A stretch of DNA of 62,646 bases, from contig JAVBWA010000051.1 of the NCBI GenBank assembly GCA_036677685.1, forward strand, positions 1 through 62,646. The letters are read 5' to 3'. The translations under genes and the position numbers were made by a program. The notes beneath the pieces were generated by a model. The model did not search any database. It saw nothing but the letters and a program-made list of their open reading frames with translations, and was not told the DNA's origin. Below are positions 62,179 to 62,646 of this stretch, piece after piece. Every line of letters begins with the position of its first letter. Position 1 is the stretch's first letter. This DNA comes from JAQUBU01 sp036677685 (lineage in GTDB: Bacteria > Bacillota > Syntrophomonadia > Syntrophomonadales > Syntrophomonadaceae).

Positions 62179-62646
62179 TTAGTTATTATGCTTAATGAGT
62201 TTTGGTAGGATTTTCATGGCGTAGAGAAATAATAAACCTAAAACAATCAAAGAGATAAACCATTTTTCTCTTAAAAATAGAAAAAGGGCTATCAAAGAGA
62301 TAAGAAAGATATAATGAAATAACGGGTAATAACGTTTGCTAAAATTAAGCTTATAGGATGAACCTTGATCAATCGGTTGTGAAAATAATATAAGCCAAAA
62401 ACCGAAGGAGGCAAAGATTCCGCAAAAGTATATGGTTGTTTGCCATTTATTATCAATATTGAACATAACAATAAAAAGAAAAAGTACAATGATAATAATA
62501 AAGGCTTGAAGAAATGAAGATCCTATTGGGAGAGAGTGTAAAAATATTTGTGTAAATCCTTCAGATGGTAAAATAACACCAGATGGAGGATTTTGTTTAT
62601 GGAAAAGAAGAAACGAGAGAGACGTAGGAACAGGTTGCCGGAAGGC
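62179..62646 (-). CDS. Membrane protein of unknown function, cut by window edge
   Basis: The minus frame is open from the stop at 62179 to the right edge. It contains hydrophobic helices at FLQAFIIIIVLFLFIV, YFCGIFASFGFWLILF, YIFLISLIALFLFL and FISLIVLGLLFLYAM, connected by basic segments. The only ATG is at 62466, but the preceding in-frame sequence (LPSEGFTQIFLHSLP and the first helix) looks protein-like, so the gene probably begins beyond the window. AT-rich, as in accessory DNA. No family recognised. Confidence 0.5.
   Translation of the reverse strand, partial: AFRQPVPTSLSFLLFHKQNPPSGVILPSEGFTQIFLHSLPIGSSFLQAFIIIIVLFLFIVMFNIDNKWQTTIYFCGIFASFGFWLILFSQPIDQGSSYKLNFSKRYYPLFHYIFLISLIALFLFLREKWFISLIVLGLLFLYAMKILPKLIKHNN
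62599..62646 (+). CDS. Possible start of a plus-strand gene at the window edge
   Basis: ATG 62599 with GGAGGA 8 bases upstream, then MEKKKRERRRNRLPEG. The basic beginning resembles N-termini of some Clostridia phage integrases. Only 16 codons are visible, and they overlap the opposite-strand open frame. Confidence 0.3.
   Translation, partial: MEKKKRERRRNRLPEG

Overview
The window looks like a chromosome segment of an anaerobic, Gram-positive Clostridia-type bacterium. Supporting signs are strong AAGGAGG-type ribosome binding sites with frequent TTG/GTG starts, SepF and DivIVA division proteins, MurT/GatD peptidoglycan amidation, a YlmC/YmxH sporulation-type protein, a single-domain flagellar rod-binding protein, and a sigma-54-linked beta-oxidation operon. 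The beta-oxidation genes, moderate GC and Fe-S/flavin enzymes would fit a syntrophic fatty-acid oxidiser such as Syntrophomonadaceae, but that placement is inference.

Layout. 1-5.4 kb: end of a 5S rRNA gene, a WG-repeat lipoprotein, an Ig-like protein, a secreted M14/AstE-like hydrolase and an SLH-domain surface protein. 5.4-10.4 kb: a flgG pair on the minus strand, a PRC-barrel protein, nrdR and a PhoP/PhoR-like two-component pair. 10.5-15.6 kb: a division-linked run (YggS-type PLP protein, sepF, proC, yggT, U32 peptidase, divIVA, DUF167). 15.8-20.3 kb: a DMT exporter, an amino-acid ABC transporter and nth. 20.3-26.4 kb: ileS, an ACT protein and a UPF0210 gene. ileS and the UPF0210 gene are each preceded by a copy of the same apparently structured leader ending in a terminator-like hairpin. 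26.5-33.3 kb: a glycosyltransferase, murT-gatD, a prenyl diphosphate synthase with a YtpB-like terpene synthase, and an AIM24-like protein.

33.6-43.1 kb is a catabolic unit: a PAS/AAA+/Fis sigma-54 activator, a near-perfect -24/-12 promoter, then acyl-CoA dehydrogenase, a two-subunit CoA-transferase, 3-hydroxyacyl-CoA dehydrogenase, an HMG-CoA-synthase-like/DUF35 fusion, a thiolase, a small Cys-rich protein and an enoyl-CoA hydratase. Together they encode a full beta-oxidation turn, with the thiolase of the DUF35-partnered kind.

45.3-50.9 kb is an accessory island: a dead cas6, then a very AT-rich pair (Ser/Thr kinase-SF1 helicase fusion plus an unrecognised partner, reminiscent of Mokosh-type defence), then a single type I-C CRISPR repeat and a degenerate tyrosine recombinase. 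52-62.6 kb returns to housekeeping: a DUF4405 membrane protein, a PAS-GGDEF protein, thrC convergent with a proposed homoserine kinase, a thioredoxin-reductase-like flavoprotein, a tRNA Asp-Phe-Gly-Cys cluster, a K+ channel and tRNA-Leu beside an integrase fragment.

At least five families of dispersed intergenic repeats are present. Two of them show compensatory base changes between copies that preserve stems.
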